Of a DNA stretch of 64,000 nucleotides, positions 8,633 to 17,598 are shown piece by piece. A program made the position numbers and the translations under genes. This DNA comes from Bacillota bacterium (GTDB lineage Bacteria; Bacillota; UBA5301). Numbering within the stretch: position 1 is the first letter of the stretch; every line of letters begins with the position of its first letter. The stretch spans positions 1 to 64,000 of the forward strand of contig JACDOJ010000003.1 in the NCBI GenBank assembly GCA_017656135.1. Direction: 5' to 3'. A model generated the notes under the pieces. The model searched no databases and was not told the DNA's origin. It saw nothing but the letters and a program-made list of their open reading frames with translations.

Positions 8633-9538
8633 CTACCACTTTTCCTGAGCCTTAATTTCTTCCACCATCCGGCAATAGTTTTCATACCGTCCCGGACTGA
8701 CCAGCCCTTCTTGCAACCCGGCTTTTACCGCACACCCCGGTTCAGGAATGTGCAGGCAGCCACTGAACTTGCACTCCGGGATGAGCTCCTGAAACTCCGG
8801 GAAGAGAAAAGAAAGCTCTTCTAGTTCGATATCGCTCAAGTTCAGGCTGCTGAACCCCGGAGTGTCTGCGATGTAGCCCCCGTTTGGCAAGGGCAGGAGT
8901 TCGACATGCCGGGTGGTGTGCCGGCCCCGGGCGCTTTTGGCACTGACCGGTTGGGTTTTTGGGTCGTAGCCAGGGACCAACCGTTTGAGGAGCGAGGACT
9001 TTCCGACACCGGAAGGGCCCGCCAAGACCGAGATTCTGCCCACCAGGTTCCGACTGAGTTCGGCCAAGCCAGTGCCTGTTTTGGCGCTGGTTTCAATGAT
9101 CGGGTACAAACTCTGCCGATAGTGACTCTGCACCCGTTTAACTACATCCGGATCTTGGACATCGACCTTATTCAGGGCAATGATGACGTCAATCACTTGG
9201 GACTCGGCCAAAGCGATGATTTTATCCATTAATAACAGGTCCGGCAAAGGGGTGCTGGCTGAAGCAACAACCACAACTTGGTCTACGTTGGCAATGGGAG
9301 GCCGGACCAACTCGGTCTTTCGATGGTGAACCCTGTAGATGACGGCTGAACCTTCTTGGCGTAAGAAATCGACCTTGTCACCGACGAGCACCGGGGGTAG
9401 AGCGCCTTTTTTGTTCTCCTTCTTCAACTTGCCCCGTAAAACCGCCTCCACAATCTCCTGCGGCCGGCCAGAGGCAGTGCCGGTAGCAATGTAGAAAAAG
9501 CCGCCGTAAGCTTTGACCACTAGACCGAATTCCGGCAA
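8633..9538 (-). CDS. rsgA: Small ribosomal subunit biogenesis GTPase RsgA
   Basis: Circularly permuted GTPase that helps mature the 30S subunit. The 301-residue protein has an N-terminal OB-fold, then GTPase motifs in permuted order: ALNKVD (G4), SAKTG (G5), GPSGVGKSS (G1) and DTPGFSS (G3). The C-terminal zinc motif is CKFSGCLHIPEPGC. Translation starts at TTG with GGGAGG a short distance upstream. It sits directly after prkC (13-base gap), the conserved stp-prkC-rsgA-rpe order. Confidence 0.95.
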   Translation of the reverse strand: MPEFGLVVKAYGGFFYIATGTASGRPQEIVEAVLRGKLKKENKKGALPPVLVGDKVDFLRQEGSAVIYRVHHRKTELVRPPIANVDQVVVVASASTPLPDLLLMDKIIALAESQVIDVIIALNKVDVQDPDVVKRVQSHYRQSLYPIIETSAKTGTGLAELSRNLVGRISVLAGPSGVGKSSLLKRLVPGYDPKTQPVSAKSARGRHTTRHVELLPLPNGGYIADTPGFSSLNLSDIELEELSFLFPEFQELIPECKFSGCLHIPEPGCAVKAGLQEGLVSPGRYENYCRMVEEIKAQEKW

Positions 9539-9551
9539 AGATCAGACCTCC

Positions 9552-11618
9552 CTAGTCCTGAAATGTCTGCTCTTTATACATTACACCATCAATGTACACC
9601 TGGATCTTAACTTTCGGACCGTAGCCCTCAACAATCTGAACAACCCGATCCCCAGGGCTATGCAGTCTACTGTAGACTTCCCGGGCCGGATAGGAGTCGA
9701 TAACGATGATCTGAACCAGCTGCTTTACTGGACCCGGTGGGACCAAAATCTGAATTTCAGCCCGCTTGACCTGGTTCAGTGGGTTCTCTACCCCAGCATT
9801 GGAGGGCTCAGGCTTCTCCCCACCGGCACCTCCCTGTGTCTCAGCCGGTTGAGGTTGTGGTTCCTCTACCCCGGCCTCCGGCACAGTGGGCTGTGAATCG
9901 GTAGGCTCAGGGGCAACGGGTTGTGGAGCAGCCACATCTGGCCCAGAGGGTTGGGGTGTAGGCTCTTCTCTCTCTGGGGTGACCACAAAGTCGACACTGG
10001 CCCCGGGGGAAACCGAAACACCTGCCGGCGGGTTCTGATCCACCACTATCCCCGGGGGCAGGTCCAAGGCTCTGGCCTCCTGAATAACCCGGCCCGGCAC
10101 AAGCCCCACCGAGCGCAGTTCCTTAAGGGCCTCATCATAGGGCAGCCCGCTGAAATCAGGAACCACCACCAGGTCAGGGGCAGGTCCTTTGCTCAAGGTA
10201 ACAGTAACCGGTGAATCCTTCTCCACCCTGGCAAACGGTGGGGGATCCTGAAGCATAATCCGGCCTTCTTGGATTTCGGAGCTGAACTCAGAGAGCTGCT
10301 CTCCTAGGGTAAGTCCGGCACTGGCCACAGCCACCCTGGCCTCCCGAAGGGTCATTCCAATCAGGTCCGGCACGGTAGTCATTTCAGGGCCGAGACTGAC
10401 AGTGACCTTGACCTCCCGGTTGACCTTGATCCACCGGTTCGGACGCGGGTCTTGCTCAATAATGTGGTCCTTGGCAACCTTCCGGTCGTGAACTTTCCGT
10501 CCAACCTCCAAGGTCAACCCGACCCTAGCCAGTTCTTTTTCCGCCTGGCTCAAACTCAGACCGACAATATCCGGTACCATGACCTCCTCCACGCTGATCA
10601 GTGAAGGAAAGATAACAAAAATGAAGGTGAGACTGAAGAGCCCCAAAAACACGATGGTGAGCAATATCTTTTTCCAGATCGAGCCTGATTTGGCCACTTT
10701 TGCATCCTCCTGGCGTAGCGCAGAGCGTTTCAGTACTTTGGTTTCCGCAAATTCGTCCTCTACAGGGGGCTTCCCACTTTGCTCAGTATCGTGCCAACGT
10801 ACCCGTTCCAAGTCCAGGCGCATCTCGTGGGCGGTCTGATACCGCGCCCCTAGGTCTTTGGCCATGGCTTTGGTGATGATCCGCTCCAGGAAAACTGGTA
10901 CGCTGGGATTATCCCGCCGTACACTGGGCACCTTTTCCTGAGCGTGCTTCAAGGCCACCGCAATGGCGCTGTCCCCGGAGTAAGGAACGTGCCCGGTCAG
11001 GAGCTCGTAAATGACCACCCCTAAAGAATAAATATCGGACTGGGGACCGATGTTGGCGCCTTTGGCCTGTTCAGGGGAAAAATAGTGAACTGAGCCAATG
11101 ATCGTACCAGTCTGGGTCAGGGTCGCTGAGCTCACCGCCCTAGCGATGCCGAAATCAGTTACCTTGACTACACCGTCATCGGTGATCAAGATGTTATGGG
11201 GCTTAATGTCTCGGTGAATGACATTCTTGGCGTGGGCATGTTCCAGGGCTCGGGCAATCTGAATGGCAATGTCCACGACGTAATCAACCGGAAACGGACG
11301 CTTTGCCTCGTTGATGATGGTTTTGAGGTTCTTGCCCTGGACGTACTCCATCACGATGAAGTGGGTTTTGAAATCCTGACCCACATCGTAGATGTTAACC
11401 ACATTAGGGTGAGAGAGGCTGGCAGCCGCTTGAGCCTCTCGGCGAAACCTTTCCACAAACTGACTGTCCCCAGCAAATTGGGGACGCAGAACTTTAACAG
11501 CTACAATTCGATTTAAAAGCAGGTCCCGGGCCTTGTATACCAAGGCCATACCGCCCTCGCCGATGAGTTCGACCAGCTGATACCGTTCACCGAGAGTTTG
11601 TCCTAAAAACAAATCCAT
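9552..11618 (-). CDS. prkC: PASTA-domain serine/threonine protein kinase
   Basis: Membrane Hanks-type kinase that senses peptidoglycan fragments and phosphorylates cytoplasmic targets; in sporeformers it also promotes germination. The catalytic domain (about 12-270) has GEGGMA, VAVKVL (ATP lysine), HRDIKPHN and DFGIA. A transmembrane helix follows at about 318-340, then three PASTA repeats beginning VPDIVG, VPDLIG and VPDFSG. After a Pro/Glu-rich linker (about residues 550-610) comes an extra C-terminal module of roughly 70 residues, which many PrkC proteins lack. Length 688. The partner phosphatase gene lies upstream, 30 bases away. Confidence 0.95.
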   Translation of the reverse strand: MDLFLGQTLGERYQLVELIGEGGMALVYKARDLLLNRIVAVKVLRPQFAGDSQFVERFRREAQAAASLSHPNVVNIYDVGQDFKTHFIVMEYVQGKNLKTIINEAKRPFPVDYVVDIAIQIARALEHAHAKNVIHRDIKPHNILITDDGVVKVTDFGIARAVSSATLTQTGTIIGSVHYFSPEQAKGANIGPQSDIYSLGVVIYELLTGHVPYSGDSAIAVALKHAQEKVPSVRRDNPSVPVFLERIITKAMAKDLGARYQTAHEMRLDLERVRWHDTEQSGKPPVEDEFAETKVLKRSALRQEDAKVAKSGSIWKKILLTIVFLGLFSLTFIFVIFPSLISVEEVMVPDIVGLSLSQAEKELARVGLTLEVGRKVHDRKVAKDHIIEQDPRPNRWIKVNREVKVTVSLGPEMTTVPDLIGMTLREARVAVASAGLTLGEQLSEFSSEIQEGRIMLQDPPPFARVEKDSPVTVTLSKGPAPDLVVVPDFSGLPYDEALKELRSVGLVPGRVIQEARALDLPPGIVVDQNPPAGVSVSPGASVDFVVTPEREEPTPQPSGPDVAAPQPVAPEPTDSQPTVPEAGVEEPQPQPAETQGGAGGEKPEPSNAGVENPLNQVKRAEIQILVPPGPVKQLVQIIVIDSYPAREVYSRLHSPGDRVVQIVEGYGPKVKIQVYIDGVMYKEQTFQD

Positions 11619-11648
11619 AGCTTCAACCCTTTGGTCACACCAGAACGG

Positions 11649-12422
11649 TTAAGATAAGGTTAACTCCTCTTGTAATAGGTTCTCAAGCTCAAATTCTTCT
11701 TCCTGAAACCCTCCTTCATCAGGTGGAAGAAGGTGAACCACGATAGCGGTGGAGTTGTCAGTGCTGCCCTGCTCTTCTGCCCTGTGGCAGAGAGTCTGAG
11801 CTGCTATCTGAGGTTCTGGGGCCTGCTGAACCACTTGACGGATCTCCTCCGGACTCAGAACCCCGGAAACCCCGTCGGTACAGAAGACCAGGATATCGTC
11901 GAGCTGGAGCTCTTCCTGAGTGATGTCAATCTGAATCTCAGGGCTCACACCGATAGCTCGGGTCAAAATGTTACGGTTAGGGTGACTTACAGCTTCAGCA
12001 GGGGAAATCGTACCGTCGCGGACCAGTTCACCCACAAAAGAGTGGTCTTGGGTCAACTGGCGAATCTCATCACCTCGGATGAGGTAGATCCGACTGTCAC
12101 CGACATGCCCTATATAAAGGGTGTTTTCCACCAGGTACCCTACTGTCAAGGTGGTGCCCATGCCCTTGAGACTGGCATCGGCGCCGGCCTGGTTGTAGAT
12201 GACTGTGTTGGCCCGTTGCATCGCTTCCAGCAGGGACTGGGTAGGCCTCTCGGGGTCAAAGGGAGAGTCACCGACGACCTGTACAGCCGTGCTGGCAGCC
12301 TGAGCCCCTCCGTTACAACCGCCCATGCCATCGGCGACCATCCACAGATTGGGGAGGACTGCATAGCGGTCCTGGTTTTCCCGTCGAGATTCCCCGATGT
12401 AGCTAAAAGCCCCTACTCGCAA
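11649..12422 (-). CDS. stp: PP2C-type protein serine/threonine phosphatase
   Basis: Manganese-dependent phosphatase (Stp/PrpC) that reverses PrkC phosphorylation. Metal-binding motifs are ENQDR near the N-terminus, VADGMGG, VGDSRIYLI, FCTDGVSG and STDNSTAIVV. The TTG at 12422 is preferred (MRVGAFSYIGESRREN) because GGTGAGGAG lies about 10 bases before it; an in-frame GTG at 12440 lies inside the end of rlmN and within that ribosome-binding site. Product about 257 residues, with an acidic tail. It is coupled to rlmN and followed by prkC. Confidence 0.93.
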   Translation of the reverse strand: MRVGAFSYIGESRRENQDRYAVLPNLWMVADGMGGCNGGAQAASTAVQVVGDSPFDPERPTQSLLEAMQRANTVIYNQAGADASLKGMGTTLTVGYLVENTLYIGHVGDSRIYLIRGDEIRQLTQDHSFVGELVRDGTISPAEAVSHPNRNILTRAIGVSPEIQIDITQEELQLDDILVFCTDGVSGVLSPEEIRQVVQQAPEPQIAAQTLCHRAEEQGSTDNSTAIVVHLLPPDEGGFQEEEFELENLLQEELTLS

Positions 12423-12429
12423 AGAACAA

Positions 12430-13464
12430 TCACTCCTCACCTAGAGCTTCCACTTCCATCCTTGACCTGAGCTGTCCGCAGGCAGCATCGATATCTGATC
12501 CCATCTCTCTGCGGACAGTGACCGGAATGCCGCCGGACTCCAATACCTTAGAGAAAGTTTCTACTTTTTTATCCCTACTCCTCTCAAAGTTTTTCTCTGC
12601 CATGGTATTGAGAGGAATCAGGTTAACATGGCACAGCCTGCCTTTGGCCAGCCTCACCAGTTCCCGGGCCAACTCCGCTCGATCGTTGACGTCGTCAATC
12701 AAGACGTATTCCAGGGTATACCTACGCCCGGTTTGGGCGGCATAGTAATCTGCCGCATCCAGCACACTGGAAATGGGATACTTCTTGTTGATCGGCATAA
12801 GCTCAGACCTAAGCCGGTCATTAGGTGCATGAAGGGAAATAGCCAGGGTTATCGGTAAACCAGTATCGGCCAACCGACGGATACCTGGAGGTATTCCGGC
12901 AGTGGAGATGGTCATATGCCTATACCCTATGCCGAAACCGTGCTCATTATGGATAATAGCCAGGAATTTCAGGACATTCTCCAAATTCAAGAGGGGTTCG
13001 CCCATGCCCATCATGACAATACTGGAAACAGGCTCAGCAAAGGATAGGACCTGATCGACCATTTCGGCCACAGTCAAGTTTCTCTTGAATCCGGAGATAC
13101 CGGTGGCGCAGAAAGAACAGGCCAAAGCACAGCCCACCTGGCTGGAAACGCAGATGCTGTTCCCGTACTTATGGGGAATCAGCACCGTCTCGATTCGCTC
13201 TCCGTCCTCAAGCTCTAAGAGCAGCTTTTGAGTGCCGTCTACAGCCGAAACCTGCTCTTGAATAACCCGAGGCCAAAAAAGAGGAGCCTCGGCTTTGAGG
13301 TCCTCCCGGAGGCCTTTAGGCAGGTTGGTCATCCGGTCGTAGCTTCTCACCCGGTGTTTGTGGATCCACTGGAAGATTTGAACTCCCCGGTACCTCGGCA
13401 TACCCTGAGAGATTAGCCACTCTTCCAGCTCCGTAAGATCCAGGTCTTTGATATTCACCAGCAT
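12430..13464 (-). CDS. rlmN: Dual-specificity 23S rRNA/tRNA adenine-C2 methyltransferase RlmN
   Basis: Radical-SAM enzyme methylating C2 of A2503 in 23S rRNA and of A37 in some tRNAs. The 344-residue protein has the cluster motif CALACSFC, the GMGEPL glycine-rich SAM motif and the C-terminal substrate cysteine in DIDAACGQL. The ATG overlaps the trxB stop by one base (TAATG), indicating translational coupling. In Bacillus rlmN directly follows rsmB; here spo0A, tRNA-Pro and trxB lie between. Confidence 0.95.
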   Translation of the reverse strand: MLVNIKDLDLTELEEWLISQGMPRYRGVQIFQWIHKHRVRSYDRMTNLPKGLREDLKAEAPLFWPRVIQEQVSAVDGTQKLLLELEDGERIETVLIPHKYGNSICVSSQVGCALACSFCATGISGFKRNLTVAEMVDQVLSFAEPVSSIVMMGMGEPLLNLENVLKFLAIIHNEHGFGIGYRHMTISTAGIPPGIRRLADTGLPITLAISLHAPNDRLRSELMPINKKYPISSVLDAADYYAAQTGRRYTLEYVLIDDVNDRAELARELVRLAKGRLCHVNLIPLNTMAEKNFERSRDKKVETFSKVLESGGIPVTVRREMGSDIDAACGQLRSRMEVEALGEE

Positions 13465-14396
13465 TAAGCACCCCTCTTTGAAAGATAAAGGGCGGCGCTG
13501 GTTGCAGCTGTGGCCCCATCAGCACAGGCGGTGACCACCTGCCTGAGAAATTTTTGCCTAACATCACCGGCGGCATAGAGGCCTTTTTGGGATGTACAAA
13601 GCTCCTCATCGGTAATTACAAACCCACGTTCGTCCAGCTCCACCAGGCCTCTGACCAGAGAGGTGTTGGGGATGTTGCCGATGTAGATGAAAACCCCATC
13701 CAAATCTACAAAGCGTTCCCCCTTACCCACGGTGGACTTTAGTTTGACCCCGGTCACTTTTCCCTCACCGACGATCTCATCAACGACATAATTAAAGAGA
13801 AAAGAGATCTTTGGGTTGTTCACCGCCTCTTCCTGGACGACCTTATCGGCTCGTAGCTGGTCCCGGCGGTGGATTATGTAAACCTCCCGGGCGAACTTGG
13901 CAAGAAAGAGAGCCTCTTCCACAGCGGAGTTCCCACCGCCAACTACCGCGACTTTCTTGTCCCGAAAGAAGGCACCGTCACAGGTGGCGCAGTAAGAAAC
14001 CCCTTTGCCGGCCAGCCTCTCTTCTCCCTCGACATCCAGTTTCCGGGGGGAAGCCCCGGTGGCCAGAATCACCGTTTTGCCTAAGTAGGTCTTGTTTCTG
14101 GCCCGGACCTGGAAATAGTCCTCCTCCACTGTAAGTTCCAGCGCTTCGTCCTGAACGAGCTCGGCTCCAAAGTGCAAAGCCTGTTTTTTCATGGTTTCGG
14201 CCAGCTCGAAACCGCTGACCTCTCCAGCTACCCCCGGATAATTCTCGATTCGAAAAGTGGTAGCCAGCTGGCCGCCGCCGATCCCGGAATCCAGCATAAG
14301 CGTCCGTCGCCCGGCCCGGGCGCCGTAGAGCCCTGCGGTGTACCCAGCGGGTCCAGCTCCAATTACCAGAATGTCATAAAGGGCCTCATCTACCAT
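13464..14396 (-). CDS. trxB: Thioredoxin-disulfide reductase
   Basis: NADPH-dependent flavoenzyme that reduces thioredoxin. The 310-residue protein has the FAD dinucleotide motif GAGPAGYTAGLYGARAG near the N-terminus, the redox-active CATC in SYCATCDGAFF near residues 133-143, the NADPH motif GGGNSA and the C-terminal AAGDVR. A GGAGGAG precedes the ATG. No convincing promoter is seen on this strand in the 94 bases up to the tRNA gene. It is the first gene of the trxB-rlmN-stp-prkC-rsgA-rpe run, and its presence here is an insertion relative to Bacillus order. Confidence 0.95.
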   Translation of the reverse strand: MVDEALYDILVIGAGPAGYTAGLYGARAGRRTLMLDSGIGGGQLATTFRIENYPGVAGEVSGFELAETMKKQALHFGAELVQDEALELTVEEDYFQVRARNKTYLGKTVILATGASPRKLDVEGEERLAGKGVSYCATCDGAFFRDKKVAVVGGGNSAVEEALFLAKFAREVYIIHRRDQLRADKVVQEEAVNNPKISFLFNYVVDEIVGEGKVTGVKLKSTVGKGERFVDLDGVFIYIGNIPNTSLVRGLVELDERGFVITDEELCTSQKGLYAAGDVRQKFLRQVVTACADGATAATSAALYLSKRGA

Positions 14397-14448
14397 ATAA
14401 ACTCCTCCTATATCCGTATTTTTGCCCTAACAGCCCTGAAATTTCTCT

Positions 14449-14478
14449 TTGACAACCGGTGGGCTAAAAATGTATAAT
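14449..14478 (+). promoter_or_regulatory. SigmaA promoter of tRNA-Pro
   Basis: TTGACA at 14449-14454 and TATAAT at 14473-14478, both perfect consensus hexamers, separated by 18 bases. The tRNA starts 12 bases after the -10 box, giving a short 5' leader. Confidence 0.88.
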
Positions 14479-14490
14479 AAAGATTGTCGT

Positions 14491-14567
<77 letters not shown>

Positions 14568-14588
14568 TTCTTTATCTAGAATAACATT

Positions 14589-14623
14589 AGCCGCGGCGTG
14601 AGACAACCGCGGCTTGTTTTTTT
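14589..14623 (+). terminator. Rho-independent terminator of tRNA-Pro
   Basis: Eight-base perfect stem AGCCGCGG/CCGCGGCT (14589-14596 and 14607-14614) with a 10-base loop, followed by TGTTTTTTT. There is no T-run on the opposite strand, so it serves the tRNA rather than spo0A. Confidence 0.9.
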
Positions 14624-14641
14624 CTCTTTCCTTTTCCCGAC

Positions 14642-15427
14642 TCAGCCCGCCTGCATTTTCAGACGGAGGTGGTCGGCAATTTTGGCGATCATCAGTGAGT
14701 TAGAGGGGAACTTGGCTTTGGTGGAAATGGCACTTTTACCGACCATCCGAGAGATGTACTCCCGGTTGCCGTGATCCCAAGCGGTCAGGATGGCGTTGCG
14801 GATGGCCGCTTCCACCCCTCCAGTGGAGGTGTTATACTTTTCAGCGATTCTGGGATAGAGCTGTTTAGTCAAGTTCCCACCGGGAACGAACTTCTCCTCC
14901 AAGACCATCATTACAGCGTCTCTCAGATAATTGTAGCCCTTGAAGTGAGCCGGCACACCCATCCCGTGGATGATCTCGGTGACCATAGTCATCAGGTCTT
15001 TGCCGGCACCGGATTTGAGTTCCGCGGAAGTGCCGCTGGTTTTGATGAGGCTCTCTTCGCCTTGGGCGAACTGACGAATCCGGGTTACCAAAACCTCCAT
15101 ATCAAAAGGCTTAACAACGTAGTAATCGGCCCCTAGCTGAGTGAGCTTTAGGATGAGGTCTTCCCGGCCGAAGGCGGTTAAAATGATGATCTTTGGTCTC
15201 TTTGGCAGGTTCAGCCCCGGGAGCCGTTCCAAAACTGCCAGGCCATCCAGGATAGGCATGGTAATGTCCAAGATTACCACATCAGGCTCCACCTCTTCAA
15301 TGAGGTTCAGGGCCTGTTCCCCGTCGTAAGCCACTCCCGCGACTTCGATATCTTCCTGCTTCTCAAAGTAGCGGGTTAAAATGTCACAAAGCTCAACATT
15401 ATTATCGGCAATAAGAACCCGAATCAT
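14642..15427 (-). CDS. spo0A: Sporulation master regulator Spo0A
   Basis: Response regulator that commits the cell to sporulation. The receiver domain (about 1-120) has the acidic pocket (IADNN) and phospho-acceptor Asp in VVILDITMP. The C-terminal Spo0A effector domain (about 150-260) shows HGMGVPAHFKGYNYLRDA and the recognition-helix region STGGVEAAIRNA. The ATG at 15427 with GAGGTG about eight bases upstream gives 261 residues, the family length. In most endospore formers spo0A follows recN-spoIVB; here it sits alone between rsmB and a tRNA gene. A perfect 0A box and a sigmaH-like promoter lie in its 89-base leader, suggesting autoregulation. Confidence 0.96.
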   Translation of the reverse strand: MIRVLIADNNVELCDILTRYFEKQEDIEVAGVAYDGEQALNLIEEVEPDVVILDITMPILDGLAVLERLPGLNLPKRPKIIILTAFGREDLILKLTQLGADYYVVKPFDMEVLVTRIRQFAQGEESLIKTSGTSAELKSGAGKDLMTMVTEIIHGMGVPAHFKGYNYLRDAVMMVLEEKFVPGGNLTKQLYPRIAEKYNTSTGGVEAAIRNAILTAWDHGNREYISRMVGKSAISTKAKFPSNSLMIAKIADHLRLKMQAG

Positions 15428-15460
15428 GGTCTTCACCTCATTTATTGGCCTATAACTTTT

Positions 15461-15489
15461 CTGTTCGACAAAAAACGAGGCAATCCTTT
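15461..15489 (-). promoter_or_regulatory. Candidate sigmaH promoter of spo0A
   Basis: On the minus strand AAAGGATTG (one mismatch to the -35 RNAGGAWWW) is followed after 11 bases by GTCGAACAG (two mismatches to the -10 RNNGAATWW). The spacing fits sigmaH. The -10 element overlaps the 0A box. SigmaH-driven spo0A is known in Bacillus; use here is inferred. Confidence 0.4.
15464..15470 (-). promoter_or_regulatory. 0A box (Spo0A-binding site)
   Basis: The minus strand reads TGTCGAA preceded by T's, an exact match to the core 0A box, ending about 36 bases before the spo0A ATG. Its location in the leader of spo0A itself suggests autoregulation. Confidence 0.6.
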
Positions 15490-15516
15490 GGAGATTTTCC
15501 AAATATTAACCCGCCT

Positions 15517-16890
15517 CTAACCGCGTTTCCGCAGTCGGGCGGCGAAAAAACCGTCGGTTTTTTCCCGGTGAGAATAAAGAAAGAGGAACTCAGGTCTAGT
15601 ATTGACGGAACCGGCAAGATAGGTTCCGTAGTCAGCAGGGAGCTTCAAAAAGGACCGAAAGTCCTCCACTTCCCAACCAGGGTTTTGACTCAAAAACCAC
15701 TCCACTACCTCTTGATTCTCAGCCGGATCTATAGAACAGGTGCTGTAAACCAAAACCCCGCCGGGCTTAACAGTCAGGGCACTGCTGGCTAAGATGGCCT
15801 TTTGGAGCCTTGGCAGTTCCACCAAATCACTTTCGCTTTTCCGCCAGCGAGAATCCGCCCGCCTCCGGAGGACGCCTGTACCGGTGCACGGGGCATCAAC
15901 CAAGACCTTATCAAAGGCCTCAAGCCACTGGTCCCGCTCATGGAGAAAGGCGGCGTCTTGAACCTGGGTTTGGATACAGGTGATGCCTAAACGCTCGGCA
16001 TTTTCCTCCACCATGCGGAGGCGACTAGGATTGACATCAGCCGCCACAATGGTCCCTTCATCCTCCATTAGCTGGGCCAGGTGGGTGGTCTTTCCTCCAG
16101 GCGCACTGCAGGCGTCTAAAACAAAATCCCCTCTCTCAGGGGCCAAAAGCTCAGAGACGAGCATGGAGCCGATGTCTTGAACCTGGCAATGCCCCTCAGC
16201 CAAAGGAGTCAACTCCGGAATGGAGGTGCCTTGTAATAGCTTGATGCCTACCGGTGAGAGAGTGGCGGGGGCGGCCTTAATCCCTAAGGATTCCAACCGG
16301 GTCAAGAGGCTCTCTCTGGTTGTTTTCAGGGTATTGACCCTAAGGGTCAAGGGGGGAATAGCGTTATTGGCCTTGCAGAGCGCCTCTGCCGCCTCCCTGC
16401 CCCAAAGAGCAATCCAGCGCTCCACCAGCCACTGAGGGTGGGAGTGGATGGTACCTAAATACTCATTCCCTGCCGGCCAGGTGATATTCTCTTTTTGACG
16501 GGAAGCTGAGCGCAAGAGGCCGTTGAGATACCCGATGGCCCCTTTGTGGAGGTCACCTTTGGCCGCCTCCACCGTTTCGTAGACGGCCACCGGGTCGGGA
16601 ATGTGGTCAAGCAAAAAGATCTGGTACAGGCCGATCCGAGCGTAACTGCGTAATTTGGGGTCAAGTTTATCGATGGGCCGTTGGGAAAACTGACTCAAGA
16701 TGTAGTCCAAGTAACGTAAGTATTTGATGGGCCCATAAACCAGTTCCGTGAGAAAAGCCCTGTCCTGGGCGGTCAAGGTACGCCTTCTAACCGCCCGGTC
16801 CAGGGCAATGTCTGCATAGGCTTTGGCCTCAGCAACCTCGAACACTACCTCAGCAGCCAGTTTTCTAGGATTTGGGTTCCGGTTCTTCAT
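15517..16890 (-). CDS. rsmB: 16S rRNA (cytosine-967-C5)-methyltransferase RsmB
   Basis: SAM-dependent methyltransferase for C967 of 16S rRNA. The N-terminal NusB-like domain (about 1-150) is followed by the Rossmann methyltransferase domain with DACSAPGGKTTHLA, the catalytic DAPCTGTGVLRR and the second cysteine in VYSTCSIDP. Length 457. The ATG directly follows the preceding TAA (TAAATG), so it is coupled to the metalloprotease gene. It belongs to the priA-def-fmt-rsmB block. Confidence 0.95.
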   Translation of the reverse strand: MKNRNPNPRKLAAEVVFEVAEAKAYADIALDRAVRRRTLTAQDRAFLTELVYGPIKYLRYLDYILSQFSQRPIDKLDPKLRSYARIGLYQIFLLDHIPDPVAVYETVEAAKGDLHKGAIGYLNGLLRSASRQKENITWPAGNEYLGTIHSHPQWLVERWIALWGREAAEALCKANNAIPPLTLRVNTLKTTRESLLTRLESLGIKAAPATLSPVGIKLLQGTSIPELTPLAEGHCQVQDIGSMLVSELLAPERGDFVLDACSAPGGKTTHLAQLMEDEGTIVAADVNPSRLRMVEENAERLGITCIQTQVQDAAFLHERDQWLEAFDKVLVDAPCTGTGVLRRRADSRWRKSESDLVELPRLQKAILASSALTVKPGGVLVYSTCSIDPAENQEVVEWFLSQNPGWEVEDFRSFLKLPADYGTYLAGSVNTRPEFLFLYSHREKTDGFFAARLRKRG

Positions 16891-17583
16891 TTACTCATCC
16901 CGATAACCACGTAACACCAAGAGACGAATCAGCTGCAATGCGGCCATGGCCACAGCGGCCACGTAAGTCCAAGCTGCAGCGGAAAGGACCTTCCGCGCCC
17001 CGCCTTCTTCGTCTCTGGCTATTATTCCCTGGGCACTGAGCATCGCAATCGCCCGGTTGCTGGCATTTAATTCCACCGGTAGTGTTAAGACCTGGAAAAG
17101 AAGGGCCGCTGAAAAAAGCAGGATGCCCAGGTTCATCAGAGTCAAACCAAACTGGCTTTGGAAAAGGAAGCCAATGAAAAAGAGAGGGAAGGCCAAGTTT
17201 GAACCGAAATTGGCCACCGGCACCAGAGAGTTGCGTAGCTGCAGAGGAAAGTATTCATGATGATGCTGCAGGGCGTGCCCGGTCTCATGGGCGGCCACGC
17301 CGACAGAGGCCAGAGACGTTCCGTTGTAGACCTCCGGTGACAAGCGGATCACCTTATGCCTGGGATCGTAGTGGTCGGTAAGATGTCCTCTGATCATCTC
17401 CACAGACACATCATAGACTCCGTTGGCCCGCAAAAGCTCCCTGGCCACTTCGGCTCCGGTGTAACCTTTGCGGGAACTGACCCGGAGATAACGTTGGAAT
17501 GTGGACGAGACTTTTGATTGGGCCCAAAAGGCCAGTATCAAGCCAGGAATCAAAATGATAAACGTCGGATCCCAAAAAAACAA
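16891..17583 (-). CDS. YugP-type membrane zinc metallopeptidase
   Basis: A 230-residue neutral zinc peptidase family protein (YugP, formerly DUF) with HETGH near residues 119-123 as the zinc site. Hydrophobic segments lie at the N-terminus, about 140-185 and the C-terminus, so it is membrane-bound. Biological substrate unknown. It starts at TTG with GGGAGG about eight bases upstream. Its place between DUF116 and rsmB is a recurrent clostridial arrangement. Confidence 0.85.
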   Translation of the reverse strand: MFFWDPTFIILIPGLILAFWAQSKVSSTFQRYLRVSSRKGYTGAEVARELLRANGVYDVSVEMIRGHLTDHYDPRHKVIRLSPEVYNGTSLASVGVAAHETGHALQHHHEYFPLQLRNSLVPVANFGSNLAFPLFFIGFLFQSQFGLTLMNLGILLFSAALLFQVLTLPVELNASNRAIAMLSAQGIIARDEEGGARKVLSAAAWTYVAAVAMAALQLIRLLVLRGYRDE

Positions 17584-17598
17584 CTCTCCCTACCTCCC

